From Forficula auricularia (Eukaryota > Arthropoda > Insecta > Dermaptera > Forficulidae): a DNA stretch of 64,000 bases. The position numbers were made by a program, and so were the translations under genes. Position 1 is the first letter of the stretch. Each line of letters begins with the position of its first letter. The stretch spans positions 1,320,464-1,384,463 of the forward strand of contig JALMQS010000032.1 in assembly GCA_024734495.1 (NCBI GenBank). The letters are read 5' to 3'. Under the pieces are notes generated by a model. That model ran no database searches, was not told the DNA's origin, and saw nothing but the letters and a program-made list of their open reading frames with translations. Shown in pieces: positions 1 through 11,480 of this stretch.

Positions 1-195
1 GGTGTACACTTCTTTGGAAGAAACTTGGAAATATTTGGAAGTACTTGGAAATATTTGGAAGTACCTGGAAGTATTTGGAAGTACTTGGAAATATTTGGAA
101 GTAATTGGAAATATTTGGAAGTACTTGGAAATATTTGAAATTACTTGGAAATATTTGGAAGTAATTGGAAATATTTGGAAGTACAAGTGGAAGTA
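1..195. repeat. 20-bp minisatellite array
   Basis: About nine tandem copies of a 20-bp unit close to ATATTTGGAAGTACTTGGAA, with A/C/T variants at two positions. An open frame across it only translates the repeat (WKYLEV units) and is not a gene. The array sits next to a sequence (198-240) that matches the end of the inverted-repeat element at 9812-9998, so the array looks like an internal expansion of such an element cut by the window edge. Confidence 0.9.
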
Positions 196-197
196 GG

Positions 198-240
198 TGT
201 ACAGCATATTAGGTCGTGGTTCACCCCTCGCTTAACACAA
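198..240. mobile_element. End of a MITE-like element (partner at 9812-9998)
   Basis: The segment contains ATATTAGGTCGTGGTTCACC, and its reverse complement with one or two changes is at about 9826-9850. The left end of the element lies outside the window or inside the minisatellite. Confidence 0.5.
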
Positions 241-245
241 TGGTC

Positions 246-1520
246 ATTGGTCACTCCTCAAAACAACAACTTATTTCTATTAACATCTTGAGTTTTAGAG
301 AGGCTTGTATTCCCCCAATAAAATTTAAAAAAATGATTAAAATAAAATAAAAAAGAACATTGTTGTAAATATGGACTCGGGAAGGAAGTATTTATTGCTC
401 GGTGCTCAAATAATTGTAAAATAAAAAAAAAATAATGTAAATTTCAATATGGAAATAAAACATTTTGTTCAAAAAAAAGATAGGCTTGCCACAGGTATAC
501 TTTCGGTAGGACACTCCTACAATTACGATTTTTGCCCTACGTCCTACTTGAAAGGGAAAGTGTCCTACTTTGAACCATTTACCCTACTTTGAACTATTTA
601 CCCTTTAAATTTTTAAAAATTGCTTTTTTTAACGAGAAAAATTCTTTTTGTACAATTTTATGAAACAGTACAAAATGACATTGAATTATTGAAATATGCA
701 AAGAGTGATAAAAATATAAGTTTAGATATAATAAATCAAAACTGTTATGTGTAAAAAATCTTTAATTTACAAATACCTATATTGAATTTTTTTTATTCAC
801 CAGTGGTTTTTTTGGTAGTTAATAATTTGTCCTACTTTGAGCCTCTCAACATCACATTGTGCCAACCCTAGTTTTAGAAGAAAAAATGATCACCTATAAT
901 TGGCCAATCATCTCTCTTTTACTTTTCAAAAAATATTTTTAAATTATTTAATTTTTTCATGCTTTTTTATTCAGATTGCATTTAATAGTAAAACATGACC
1001 ATATTATTGTCGACACAATGTTTTTATGTCCGCCTGTCAAAAAATTATACCCCGTAAGTTAAATAAGATGCAAACTTGAATTGTATCAATTTTCATCAAA
1101 ATAAAAAAAAAAATTAAGGAATTTTTCAAAGAGGTTTTGCTCTCTTGAAATGGTTCTTATTTTTTCTTATTTTTTGTTGAACAGGTTACATAAAAAAAAA
1201 AGAAAAAAAATATTGTCATATAGGTACCTATAGGAACGTTTCGAATACTTCGACATTGTCATCCTCTTCCTCTTTATTAAAAAACAATTTGTCACAACTA
1301 AATCGTAAGTAATTTCTTTATGTTCAATATTAAAAAAGTATATATCATCAATATCTTGAATTTTTCCATATCCAATTGAATTTTTATTCTATATTACATG
1401 AAAAACAACCACCAGAATGTGTACATATATAACTGTTAGTTTCTTTTTAACTTATTTTTAATGATTTATTCAAAAAACACTTGAATTCAGTTAAAAAATG
1501 CTTTTTAAACATAATATATT
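246..1520. other. AT-rich intergenic DNA
   Basis: No gene is visible. It contains homopolymer A/T runs, a short direct repetition of a TTTACCCTACTTTGAAC-like phrase near 565-605, and a 14-bp palindrome TATAGGTACCTATA at about 1221-1234. Confidence 0.6.
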
Positions 1521-1524
1521 AAAA

Positions 1525-1596
1525 TATTGAAACCCTCTGACATGCAATATATACATAATTATCATTAAGATAATTTTTCACTAAGATCACATTATC
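1525..1596 (+). repeat. SINE-tail-like repeat, isolated copy
   Basis: It carries the phrase AACCCTCTGACATGCAAT followed by a TATACATAATTATCAT-type stretch. A second copy with near-identical downstream sequence follows a tRNA-like head at 1884-1950, and a similar phrase follows the tRNA-like head at 56125-56200 (-). This suggests a tail domain of a tRNA-derived SINE. Confidence 0.5.
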
Positions 1597-1827
1597 ACTA
1601 TTTAATTAAAAATACTGGCTCAACCAGGAGTTGTCTTTTTGAAAAACATTCCATCTAATTTTCAAAAAATCACATACGCAAATTATTTATATTTAAAATA
1701 TACTAAAAGAGTTCTTCACTGAAAATTTTTTTCAGTCAAAGCAGAATTTTTAAATCAATTCTTAAATGAATGAAGCAAATATTTCTTGATTTTATTATAT
1801 CTGTATGCCGGAGATAATTAATTTCTA

Positions 1828-1950
1828 TGGTAAGCTAACAGCCCGGATAGCAACGTTAACGCTTGGGTTCGATCACAAAGGGATGAAACCCTCTGACATG
1901 CAATTAATATATAATTATCATCAAGATAATTTTTCACTAAGATCACATTG
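1828..1950 (+). mobile_element. tRNA-derived SINE-like element
   Basis: The first ~58 bases resemble a tRNA half, with GCTTGGGTTCGATC matching the pol III B-box and a TAAGCTAACAGCC segment in A-box position. The same head, better preserved, is on the minus strand at 56125-56205. The tail is the CTCTGACATGCAAT repeat also seen alone at 1525. No target duplication was identified. Confidence 0.45.
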
Positions 1951-1984
1951 TGTTTAAAATGTAAATTCTCTTTTTAACTAGTAA

Positions 1985-2215
1985 TATATTAAATATAAAA
2001 ATTTGAGTGTCTTATCTCTTAGAAAAAGTGGATGAAAAAGTTTTTTCAAAAAAAAGAACAACTTCCGGGTTTCATACCTGTATTTTAATTATATGAGAAT
2101 TTATTTATTTAAGGAGAATTTTATCAAAAATCTTAGTAGATTATAACCTCCTCCTTTTTTTGAAGTTGGTTAATTATGTATATATTATATGTCAGAAGGT
2201 TTCGCCCCCTCCGGA
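1985..2215. repeat. Dispersed repeat (second copy 52555-52720)
   Basis: Both loci share TTGAGTGTCTTATCTCTT, then AAGAACAACTTCCG, then AATTATATGAGAATTTATTT, and end near a TTCTGACA...ATATATAC motif (inverted in this copy, GTCAGAAGGTTTCG). Family and boundaries are unknown. Confidence 0.5.
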
Positions 2216-3083
2216 TATATTAAGAATTATTATTTTTATTTTTACTTTAATCGATTATTCAACTTTCTAAATTTAAACATTAAATTTTTGTAAGTATTTA
2301 ATCTGGGGCGTATTTTAGAAAGGGTCGAATTTTTTATGGAGTCGAAAATAAAATATATATATTTTTCACGGGTTTTGAAATATTCCCGTAAAGAACTCAT
2401 TAAGAAGACTTAGTCTAATTTTTTAAATAGCCTCCTCAAAGTTTACAGAACTGTCTAATTTTTCAACTTAATTCATCCTTAAAGAGGAACATCAACAAGA
2501 AAAAGTATTGAATAATTGAATAGTTTTATTTTGCCTTATACTGGAAGACAGATACTTTTATTAATTCTATTCTATTGTATGTTTTCAAATTTCAATAATA
2601 TTTATTGAAATATTTGAGAATTGATAAACGATATTAAATCTCCAACTTTGGCAAAGAAGAATTTAAAATGGAAATAAGGCATTGAGTGAGAGGCGAAGTT
2701 TAACAGTTCGATATTCAGAATAGATAGATCGAGGATGACTGACTAACGAACCTGACGCCTTAACTAAGCAGTAAACCAAAGTTTGTATGTATAAGCTAAT
2801 TAGATGGAATAGTTAACTTGATTAGACAGTGTATAAATAGATAATGGTAATTTTTCACTGAATAATAATTCCCAAAAAATTAGAGCCAAATCATTCGTTT
2901 ATAATATTAAATAATTTGAAGTTTAAGGAATAAGAGGGTTAAAAAATAAATACGGGGTCTTAGTGTCTATTCTTTGAATAACACACGATAAAATTGTGAA
3001 CTTCCATAGATAATTTAGTTCAGCTAATAATATTACATCATTAGTAATGAAGCTGTTGAAGCTTTTATTTTTGTGAATAATTT
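2216..3083. other. AT-rich intergenic DNA
   Basis: No coding, RNA or repeat structure was recognised. The short open frames have no protein-like composition. Confidence 0.5.
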
Positions 3084-3165
3084 GATTAAAATTTGAATTT
3101 TTATTCAAATCACACATAATTAATTATAATTATTTATCAAACACGAACAAATAATACAATATAAC

Positions 3166-3209
3166 TACGACGTTTCGATCGACTCATTCTCCGATCGTTT
3201 TCAAGTATG
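3166..3209 (-). ncRNA. Degenerate hammerhead-like motif, left arm
   Basis: On the minus strand: TTGAAAA (CTGANGA with two changes), one base, GATCG, a 10-base loop, CGATC, GAAACGTC, then GTAG. Upstream TAC can pair with the GTA after GTC as a short stem I. The two core substitutions make activity unlikely. Confidence 0.35.
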
Positions 3210-3531
3210 AGCACCCACTCCGATTATTGGTTAACTGAGCCAATCACGTGTCGGTCAAGCCTATATGGACTCCATGTACAGTCCAATCAAAAAACCAACA
3301 CCCTGACGACCTCAGCGCCCCAAGTTGGACTGAGCATAAAGCAAAAAATATTGACAAATCAAATGATAATAACAACAATAATTGGATTAATTGTTATACA
3401 TGTAATGCTCACTCCGACAGGGGGCGCTGAGGTCGTCAGGGTGTTGGTTTTTTGATTGGACTGTACACAGAGTCCATACAAGCTTGACCGACACGTGATT
3501 GGCTCAGTTAACCAATAATCGGAGTGGGTGC

Positions 3532-3577
3532 TCATACTTGAAAACGATCGCAGAATAAGTCGATCGAAACGTCGTAG
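3532..3577 (+). ncRNA. Degenerate hammerhead-like motif, right arm
   Basis: Mirror copy of the motif in the left arm: TTGAAAA, C, a GATCG/CGATC stem, GAAAC, GTC. It differs from the left arm at two loop bases but keeps the stem. Confidence 0.35.
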
Positions 3578-3702
3578 TTATATTGTATTATTTATTTGTG
3601 TTTAATAAATAATTATAATTAATTATGTGTGATTTATATAAAAATTCAAATTTTAATATTACACCATTGTTATTAATATTCATACTTATATATTCTCAGT
3701 AA

Positions 3703-3945
3703 GAGGAAAAATAACTTCAAAGGTTTGCTAAAAAGGATAGAATAATTCATTTTTTTGAATTCGAATCTATAGCGTGAGTGTAGAGGTCTGCTTGAGTTCT
3801 TTTTTTCCTATTTGAAATGTTCATAAGAAATACCTCAAGTGGGGAAAAAAAGCGTCCAAGCAGACCTCTGAGGTCACACCTTTGATTCGAAAAGAAATAA
3901 ATTATTTTATCCTTGTTAGTAAACCTTTGAAGTTATTTTTTTTTC
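3703..3945. mobile_element. Palindromic element, ~90-bp arms
   Basis: The left arm (from ATAACTTCAAAGGTTT to AGAGGTCTGCTTG) is mirrored by the right arm (CAAGCAGACCTCT to AAACCTTTGAAGTTAT), with some mismatches and a ~60-bp T/A-rich centre. No coding capacity. Probably a MITE or foldback; the superfamily is unknown. Confidence 0.65.
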
Positions 3946-4394
3946 ATTTTATTTCTTTAAAAAGTTAATTAATTTTTAATTTATAGTAAGAATAATTGCT
4001 GGTTAATAATGAATAACTTGTTGATGGTTGAGAATTTTAAATATTCAAAGCACAAGTTTTCATCGGCACGAAAATTACTAATGCGACTGTTTCCTCCCAA
4101 GTATCCAGAAACAATCTACTACGCGCACATTTTACACGCAACTCATTGTTGAGGACTATGCTATATATATTTCTCAGTTCCGTTTCACCAAGTCAACCTG
4201 CCGAAAGAAGTTAATAAGTCAATAAATAGCAAGTATTGTTTAATTTCATCCATGAATTAAATTTAAATTTGCCTGTGTAATAATCACTAAAAGCAATTTG
4301 AGCCGTGAAAGTTAAATACTCTAATGAATAATTTCTTATGTTAATTTTACATATTTAGAAAATTATTTTATTGTTTTTTGAAAAGAAAAAAATT
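3946..4394. other. AT-rich intergenic DNA
   Basis: Nothing recognisable was seen apart from A/T-rich simple sequence. Confidence 0.5.
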
Positions 4395-4397
4395 AAT

Positions 4398-4482
4398 TGA
4401 GCACCCGACGGGATTCGAACCCGTGTCTCGCTCCTTTAGCCGAAGAGCGCCTTTACCAACTAGGCCACCGATGATCCCGCCA
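4398..4482 (-). pseudogene. tRNA-like sequence (Ser-GCT-like), probably tRNA-derived
   Basis: Read on the minus strand, it has a perfect A-box TGGCCTAGTTGG, a B-box GGTTCGAATCC, a 5-bp T-stem (ACGGG/CCCGT) and an anticodon arm whose 7-base loop CGGCTAA would give anticodon GCT. A pol III-style T run follows shortly after. Against a working gene: the acceptor strands do not pair well and the long variable arm expected of tRNA-Ser is missing. A decayed relative at 19885-19970 shares the CTGGCGGGAT start and TCAATT end, so this is more likely a SINE head or tRNA pseudogene than a functional tRNA. Confidence 0.55.
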
Positions 4483-4648
4483 GGATAGCTCTTTAGATTG
4501 AATGTCATTTTTCCTTTCTAGTTGATTTTCATTTTTAATTGATAGTTTTATTTTAAGCTATTACCTATCTTGCCCATTTCATTCTGGTCAGTAGAAAAGG
4601 TCCATGATCAACAGAACGTAATGTTTTAATATTGTAAGATAATTCAGG

Positions 4649-4672
4649 AAACCATAACATACTATGGTTTCT
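4649..4672. repeat. Small perfect hairpin
   Basis: GAAACCATA and TATGGTTTC (9 bp) flank a 6-base loop. Its function is unknown. Confidence 0.5.
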
Positions 4673-4894
4673 TTTGTATAAGGGCCATTTTAATGATGAT
4701 GTCTCACAGAGAATTTTAATGCACAATAATGAAAATGATCAATTCTTTCTTCCAGCTCAAAATTTCGGAAGACGTGATTATGAAGTCACCTTATACTATA
4801 TTATGTAATAGTTGGCCCCTAATCACTTAATAATTTGTTTTCACTTTGATCAGGAAGCTTCAAGTTATAAAAAAAAATTCACATATATCTAATA

Positions 4895-5560
4895 CCCAGT
4901 GGCGATTGGTGACTTTTCAACCAGGGTAAGCTGTCCAAAAAAGTATCTTATGAAATTTTATTTTAATCTTTGGTTTTTTTTTTTTGCAAATTTCAGCGAA
5001 TACGGCATCATTTTCGTTATAAGAACATCTTAAATTTCTCCTAACTCTATTGCTATTAGCAAGTTATGACTTAGTTTTTAAGGAATTTGGTGTTGATACT
5101 TGGTGAAACATTTTTTAAAATTATTTTTATCCAATAAGTTATGACTTGTCTATAGCACTCTTAGTTATTTCCGATCTTATAATATATTGAGAGTTCTTAA
5201 AAATAGATTAGTCCAGAAATTCTCGAATCAACTTTATTTATTCCTTTTTTGTATTATTACTATTATAATATTTTCTCAGCGAGAACAATTTTTATTCGGC
5301 TAAAACTCGTCTGGACTTGTCTTTGAAATGGATGATATACCTACTAGGCAGGGACTTCAAACCTTCTATCCGCACCCTTTTCGGAAAATCATTCATTTTT
5401 TTTTAATTTTCCCCTTGAAACTACGCAACAATTTTATTTCATTTCTAGAACCAATATACTTTTCTAAACAAAAAATGTTTTTTATAGAAATATTTTAAAT
5501 AACGGATAATAATTTGAAAACAGCATCCATGGACCGTAAGCCAGTGGTAATTTCTTACTT
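4895..5560 (+). repeat. Dispersed repeat family A, long copy
   Basis: It includes GACTTTTCAACCAGGG, AAATTTCAGCGAAT, CCGATCTTATAATATATTGA, CTCAGCGAGAACAATTTTTA and GGCTAAAACTCGTCTGGA in this order. Other copies are at 21890-22260 (+), 34040-34165 (+, 5' part only) and 54190-54770 (-). No open frame is retained. Probably a non-coding transposable element. Confidence 0.6.
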
Positions 5561-6897
5561 TTACATAGATATAATTGAAAGTAATAAATAAATTTTGGAT
5601 ATTTATTATAATATAAAAGTATTATTTGGTGAAAGTCATTATATAAGTGACATTTCTTAAAATAATATAGAATTAATAATAATTCAATGTGAATTAGTTA
5701 TCGATGATCAAAAACTTTCTTTCCGCCATAAAAGAATATGTTTGCTATTCACCGATGTCGAGTATATCTATATAATATTTCGATTTGCAAATGAATTAAA
5801 AACATTTTCTATTACTCCTAATATGAACCATAAACCCCTATTTTTTATTACTTTTGTTTGTATTTTGCTTCCAATTTTTCGGTTTAATGGACCAAAAAAT
5901 ATTATCGTAGTATTAATTGAAATAGAAAATAATAAAAGTTAATAAAAATGTTGAAACTGAAACAATAGTTTATTATACCTAAAACAAAATTAATAAAATT
6001 TTAAATTACATTAAAATTGGCTTAGCCTGGATATTGGTGGAAAATATCTGAAGGCATAAATGCTAATAAATTGGGATTTAAACTAGTTATAGAGTATAAT
6101 CAAAAATCAATACTGGCGGAATAATAATTATAATAATTTTACTAGCATGAAACATAGTTAACAATCAATATAAAGCTAGTTACCACTTGAATTATATATA
6201 ATATAAAATATATATTAAAAAAAAAATATGATTTTTTTAACAGTTAATGCACAGGTTCACATATGAAAGTTGTCTCAATAAATTTTGGAAATTAAGCAAA
6301 GTTTAGAGGGATTTTTCTCGGGTTTAACATAAAAGAACAGTGAGTGATATTGACTTATTACATTAGATCCAAAAGATTTTCTGTCAAAAAATATCTTATT
6401 ATTTGTAATTAAGTTTTTGACCATCATTTCTTTGTTCACTCCTAGAAAGAAAATTTGATATTTTTCTACAAAAAATAAATACATATAGATATAGAAATAT
6501 TTGCCTACGCTCCATCAATGTGGATTTTAATGTGGATTTTAATTACATTATATTTTTAATATTTTAGTTTTGCTATATTTTCATTTTTCTATTAAGTCTC
6601 AGAATTAGAAGGTCTTAAAACATCGAAAGCAAGTATTCATGATATACCCATAAAACACCCCATAAGAATATCAATCAGCTTGTAAGGTGGTTTACAAGAT
6701 TTTTCATTATAATTTGTAATTCAAGTGTACGGGCAAGTACGGCCCACCATATGATGCTTGGGGTCTATCTAAGAAATGTCAAAAATAATTTGGATGATTC
6801 ATGTATGACCGGTTCCAGGCTCATTCTAGAAAATAATTGTAGTTACTGAGATATTAAATCGAGAAAAAAATTAATAAGCAACAATGAATTTAAAATT
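5561..6897. other. AT-rich intergenic DNA
   Basis: No gene or repeat boundary was recognised. The short open frames here are low-complexity. Confidence 0.5.
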
Positions 6898-6902
6898 AAA
6901 TT

Positions 6903-7242
6903 AGGTTGGAGTTGGTGGTGTTTCACAAGGAGAAAAATTAAAATACCAAGATTTTTTTAGTTTACTCTATATATTTCGAGCTCTTAACTCATCGTCAGGA
7001 GAACATTGACTAAAGATAACATGATATTTTGAACAGAATTTATTTTAATTTTAATATGATGGACAGTTATTTATGACATAGTGTAAATATGAAAGAATTA
7101 TCAGAAGGATGGATGGAATGGCTTTAGAAAGCCGACTGACCAGATGTAGGGACAAAGGGCTGGGACAAAGAAAAGATATTTATATTTGAAAGTTGCCGAA
7201 AGTTTTCTCCTTGTGAAACACCACCAACTCCAACCTAATTTA
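6903..7242. mobile_element. TIR element with internal hammerhead-like motif
   Basis: Terminal inverted repeats of ~35 bp begin AGGTTGGAGTTGGTGGTG at 6903 and end with the mirror CACCACCAACTCCAACCT at 7242. The total is about 340 bp and non-coding. A fragment of the same terminus is near 54275 (TGTGAAACACCACTAATTCC). The direct context AAATTAAATT/AATTTAATTT lengthens the inverted repeat. Superfamily uncertain. Confidence 0.7.
6960..7004 (-). ncRNA. Hammerhead-like ribozyme motif
   Basis: Minus strand: GTTCTC, CTGACGA (exact core), T, GAGT/GCTC as stem II, GAAA, the palindromic TATATA as stem III ending in an NTH triplet (ATA), then GAGTAAAC. GAG pairs with CTC and AAC with GTT across a 2-base bulge to form stem I. 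Compared with the canonical hammerhead there is one extra base before stem II. Confidence 0.5.
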
Positions 7243-7453
7243 ATTTTAACAATGTTTCACTATAAACCAACACCGCGTTCCCTAAATTTTATTAACAATG
7301 AATTTAGTCGCTTATGAGATTTGTGGTCATGGAAGAAAAATATTATTATACATTGAGCTACATTGAGCTTTTTCCATGAGATTTTAGTTACATGAAATTT
7401 TTTTCATATAAATTATATGAAATTATTCATAAAATATTAGTTGAATTATTAGT

Positions 7454-7975
7454 GACACCCTCGAAAAAATTTGAAATACAAAGAGTCCCCCCTGTGGTCT
7501 GAATATTTGATTTTCATAGAAAAAATAAACTATATTCCCCCAGGATATCTTAATTGATTTTAATACAAGAGTATTTAGACAGACCAAATACGGTATTTAT
7601 TTTGATATAAAACGAAAAATTTAATTTTGACCCTCAAAAAAATCTGGAATGAATACAAAAGGTCCCCACTGTGGTCTGAGTTTTTCGTTTTCATTGAAAA
7701 ATAAACTATTAATTCCGAAGATATTTTTATCGATTCTAATAGAAGACTATTTAGAGACACCAAATACGGAATTTGTTTTGATATAAAATGAAAAAATTTA
7801 ACTTTGACACCCTCGAAATAATCTGAAATAGATACAAAGGGCTCCCCAACCCCTGTGGTCTGAATTTTTGATTTTCAAAGAAAGATAAACTATGAATTTC
7901 TTATATATTTTTATCGAATCTAATAGAATAGTATTTAGAGAGACCAAATACGGTATTTGCTTTTGATATATTTAC
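7454..7975. repeat. Tandem array, three ~176-bp units
   Basis: Units start at 7454, 7629 and 7806 with GACACCCTCGAAA or a variant. Each contains CTGTGGTCTGA, a GATTTTCAT-type stretch and GACCAAATACGG. Divergence among units is moderate. No open frame is conserved between units. Confidence 0.75.
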
Positions 7976-8258
7976 TTTTACATAGCCACAACTCAATTGT
8001 CAAAATTTACTATTAATTGTAATTGTGAATAATTTATGTTTACAAGTATTTTTCTAAATTATCTTCAAATTATTATGTCTACGGTCACTTAAAATTGATT
8101 TATACAATGAAAAGGCTCCCTACATTCTCAGATGTAATGGGGGCAAATTTAAAGGAACTTTATATATATATATTTAAATTTTTTTTCATTCTTTCTCCGA
8201 AAATTTACTTCTAAAAATAGGTATTTGACGTGAAATAGGCAATATTTGATAAAAAATC

Positions 8259-8330
8259 CTTCAAATATGCAATTTTATGCAATATTCTTCAAATATGCAG
8301 TTTTATGCAATATTCCTCAAATATGCAAAA
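8259..8330. repeat. Short tandem array, ~28-bp units
   Basis: CTTCAAATATGCA is repeated three times with a spacing of 28-29 bases. The copies share TTTTATGCAATATT. Confidence 0.7.
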
Positions 8331-9125
8331 ATATTCAGTATAAAATTTAGATCACAGTTAAATTCGGATAGATAATTGATCCTCTGGGTCGTATGGGGCG
8401 GCAAACAAAATATGCAACTGCATAGGAATCCGGTCTCTACTTATTAGGTATTTAATTATTAAAAAAAAATTTCTAAAAGAATATTATTATTTAATTCTTT
8501 TAGTTTTAAAATGAACGATTAGTAGTTAATGAATTCCATATTATTTGAAGTAAATAGGGTAATCCTTTAAATATACACCTCAATTGTATTTATTCTTGAA
8601 CCTGATAGCCTCAACTATTATTCCCAGCCGAAAGTGAAAGAGATAGAGTAAGAGAAAGTATAGAATTGAGGTCCAATGGAGGACGTCTAAGCCTAAACTG
8701 TTGAATATGATTTGAGATCTCTCTGTGAACGCCATGGCTAGAAAACATAATGGAAAATTAAATTAACATTCACCATCAGCTGTCTTTTATCAAGATGCTT
8801 TTCACACTTGAATTCCTAACAAAGAGATAATACTTTAGCGGCAGACGAGAGCTTATTATTACGTATTATAATCATTTCACTCTATGGAGGTTAGACGCAC
8901 AATGGCAAGCAAGGCTATCATTGAAAAAAAATTTCCTTTTCTTTTCAAGGATTTCTTTCAAAGTTGCGAATATTAATTTCCCTTTGAGATGTTTGAATTA
9001 TTATTAAATAATGCAAAGGATTATTTTCTCTATTGTCTAAAAATGAGATTTAATGATTTTTTGTAAAATGAAACTGTTATTTGTTCAATTAAAATTATTT
9101 CTAGTTTATTATATATATTTAATTG
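8331..9125. other. AT-rich intergenic DNA
   Basis: No gene is visible. A purine-rich AGTGAAAGAGATAGAGTAAG stretch near 8630 is the only notable composition change. Confidence 0.5.
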
Positions 9126-9235
9126 AAAAGTTTTTGTTTTGCCGAGAGTAGCAGAGTTGTTGATTCAGTTGTTGAGGACAACCTCTTTGTTTCTCTTTGT
9201 ATTATATATATATATATACATTAACATACTATTTT
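9126..9235 (+). mobile_element. Fragment of the GCCGAGAGTAGCAG family
   Basis: It carries AAGTTTTTGTTTTGCCGAGA followed by GTAGCAGAGTTGTTGATTC and the mirror GGACAACCTCTTTGTTTCTC, i.e. both ends of the palindromic family whose fullest copy is at 57541-57990, with the middle deleted. A (TA)n run follows. Confidence 0.6.
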
Positions 9236-9544
9236 TTTATTACAGGCTCGTACAATGAAATTTTCATCAGAGTGGGCTCCAAATTTTCAATAAAAAATGT
9301 AAATATTTATTAATATAAAATTTTTGAAACAAAAGTTTTTTTGATTAAAGTTATACATTTATATATTGTTTCAGCTAGATGATTTCGGGTGGGATTCCAG
9401 CCCCATGAGTCCAGCCCTCTTGGTAAGTACCGGTGTATGCATATGAAATGAGCCTTTTACGATAAATGACAGTATAGATTATGTTTATTTTGAACGAACC
9501 ATAACCTTATTATAGTAGATAAGATTAATCGTTATTTTTGATTT

Positions 9545-9660
9545 TAAGTCGATTCCTCCATGCCTTCAGGAATGGTTACCAATAATAATCGAAGCTTCAA
9601 AAATCTAATGTTGAATTGTTATTCCTCAAGTATTAGATGAGAATCGATGGCTATTTTTTT
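9545..9660 (-). repeat. Single unit of the 118-bp repeat family
   Basis: It matches, in reverse orientation, the units arrayed at 41622-41990 and 21530-21860 (GGTTACCAATAATAATCGAA, TTATTCCTCAAGTATTAGAT). Confidence 0.7.
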
Positions 9661-9811
9661 CATAAGTCAGTTATCTAGTTCTTTTGTTCTATATAATATT
9701 CTTGACCTACTTATACTATTTTTGTTGATCCCATATACCTATATTTAAATAAAATCTCTTGCCTAGAATATTACACTAGAAAACTAGGAAATTCTCAAGT
9801 TATACTAAACC

Positions 9812-9998
9812 TGCAGTCGATGGGTGAACCGCGACCTAATATCGTGTTCACATAAGTACTTCCAATTCCACTTTCATTTCCAAGTAAAAGACAATAGATT
9901 AAGGGGCATTATCTAATGAATTCCAAAATAATTCCACAATTTCAAAGACGTGTAGAGTTGTACACCTAATTCCATACGCGGTTCACCCCTCGGATGCA
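9812..9998. mobile_element. MITE-like element with ~23-bp TIRs
   Basis: The left end CTGCAGTCGATGGGTGAACC mirrors the right end GGTTCACCCCTCGGATGCAG with about four mismatches. It is ~187 bp and non-coding. The terminus recurs at 198-240. Confidence 0.55.
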
Positions 9999-11480
9999 GT
10001 TAAAACAAAAGTTAGACATTTTTGAAAATGACGGCCCGTGCTTCATTATATTAATTCAAATCAGTTATCTAGTTTGTTGTTTTTATTTAATTTTTTTTCT
10101 AGTATAGCTAGGTAATATTCTGCTCAAGAGAAGTCATTTAAATAATATATATACAAATATATGGAATCAACACAAAAAGTATAGCTATTAGGTTAAGAAT
10201 ATTATATAGAACTAGATAAGTGACTTGAGTTAATACAATCTGACCAAAAACATAAATGTGAAAAAGGGGCGGTACCAACGGCTTCGTCGACAAAAGAGTT
10301 GAGATCTAAACGGGTACCAAGTTCCATAGCAGTTGCTTAAATCATAGATATAGGGATGTACAACGATCTTCAATTGATTTAAAAGAAAATTTGTTACGTT
10401 CTTTGATATTAAATTTATAACTCTGCAAGTTATAATAGTCAATAAATTACGTTTAAGGCGATGATATTTAATACAAGCTTAAAATTTATCTAGTTGCTCT
10501 TATTTTATACTACAAACAATTTATATAAAACTTGCCAAGTTATAAATTAAATATCAAAGAACGTAACAAATTTTCTTTTATTTCATTTGAAGATCGTTGT
10601 TCATCCCTATAGCTATGATTTAAGCAACTGCTATGGAACCCGGTACCCGTTCAGATCTCAACCCTTTTGTCGGCGAAGCCGTTTGTACCGAACTTGGTCC
10701 CTTTTTCACATTTATGTTTTTGGTCAGATATCATTAATTTTTGAAAAGTTTTATCGTTTAATTTATCTAAATAATTACATTTAAACATTTATATTAATAA
10801 TAATTAAATATTTCTGATAAAATTTCTGTTAAAAACCCGGTCGGTTTTTCATAAATTTCACCCCTTCATTTCAGACCCCGAAGAAGGGAAAGTTTCGGTT
10901 TTTTAATTTTCTCCTCTATTAATGTTCCAAGCTTTACCTGTATGACAAATTTCAGAATTCTAGCTTGATTGTATTTTCACTATATGTTAATTAAGCCTAT
11001 AATCAATTTCACCCCTTCATTTTAGGTCTTGAAAAAGGAAAAATTTCACTTTTTTCCTTCAATTGTAGCCCATACGCTACCAGTATGCCAAATTTCAGCA
11101 TTCTAGGATCAACGGAAGTACTTTAGGTTTTTGATATGTCAGTGTTAAAAATGACTCTTTTCAGAGCTTAATAACTCAAGAACTATATTAGATTTATTCA
11201 TGAAATTTGGGATTCTAGGTGTTCTAGAGAGTCTTAATAGGCATGCAAAATTTCAAGTATGTAAGTCTAATAGTTTTTGAGTTATGGGGGGGGGTTCGAA
11301 AGTAGCTTGAAATGGTTCGTGTAAATACACACAATGGCCGGTGCTTCGCCCGTTTTTCCGAACTTGGCTGACACACTGCTGTGTGTCTAGATAGAGCTAG
11401 TTAACTGACTTGAGTTAATACAATGAAACACGGGTAGCCATTTTCAAAAATGGCAAACTTTTGTTTTAACTGGGTATATA
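9998..11480. mobile_element. Composite of nested inverted repeats
   Basis: Outer arms at 9998-10075 and 11395-11475 are mirror copies (GTTAAAACAAAAGTT...). Inside are inner arms at 10240-10437 and 10531-10730 sharing AGATCGTTGT, CCATAGCAGTTGC and GGTACC-containing blocks. Two apparent open frames of 65-70 codons are mirror translations of the inner arms and are not genes. A third copy of the GACTTGAGTTAATACAAT end is at about 10220. Confidence 0.6.
10800..11360. repeat. Internally repetitive non-coding segment
   Basis: It shows two spaced occurrences of CACCCCTTCATTT and of CAAATTTCAG.ATTCTAG, then AACTCAAGAACTAT and a G9 run followed by TTCGAAAGTAGC. It ends in GGCCGGTGCTTCGCCCG. This is an internally duplicated, non-coding repeat of unknown class. 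Confidence 0.4.

Larger units (their letters stand above)
3084..3658. mobile_element. Large palindromic (foldback) element
   Basis: Two arms of about 238 bp (3084-3321 and 3421-3658) are inverted copies with few differences, around a ~100-bp centre. Each arm carries, toward its outer third, a hammerhead-like motif. A one-armed relative lies at about 15620-15825, so this is a dispersed family. Two apparent open frames over the arms and centre are by-products of the palindrome. Mobility as a foldback or MITE-type element is inferred from the structure. Confidence 0.75.

Noticed and set aside
2..196. Open frame of 64 codons
   Set aside because: It is the 20-bp minisatellite read in one frame (WKYLEV units); its length follows from the repeat having no stop.
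1218..1270. Hammerhead-like motif (GAAACGTT on the minus strand)
   Set aside because: The CTGANGA box is AGGATGA and stem II is not convincing.
3207..3455. Two overlapping open frames
   Set aside because: They lie across the arms and centre of a palindrome, in different frames, without any domain.
4398..4482. Functional tRNA-Ser(GCT) gene
   Set aside because: The boxes, T-stem and anticodon loop are good, but the acceptor strands do not pair and the long variable arm is missing. tRNAscan-SE would decide.
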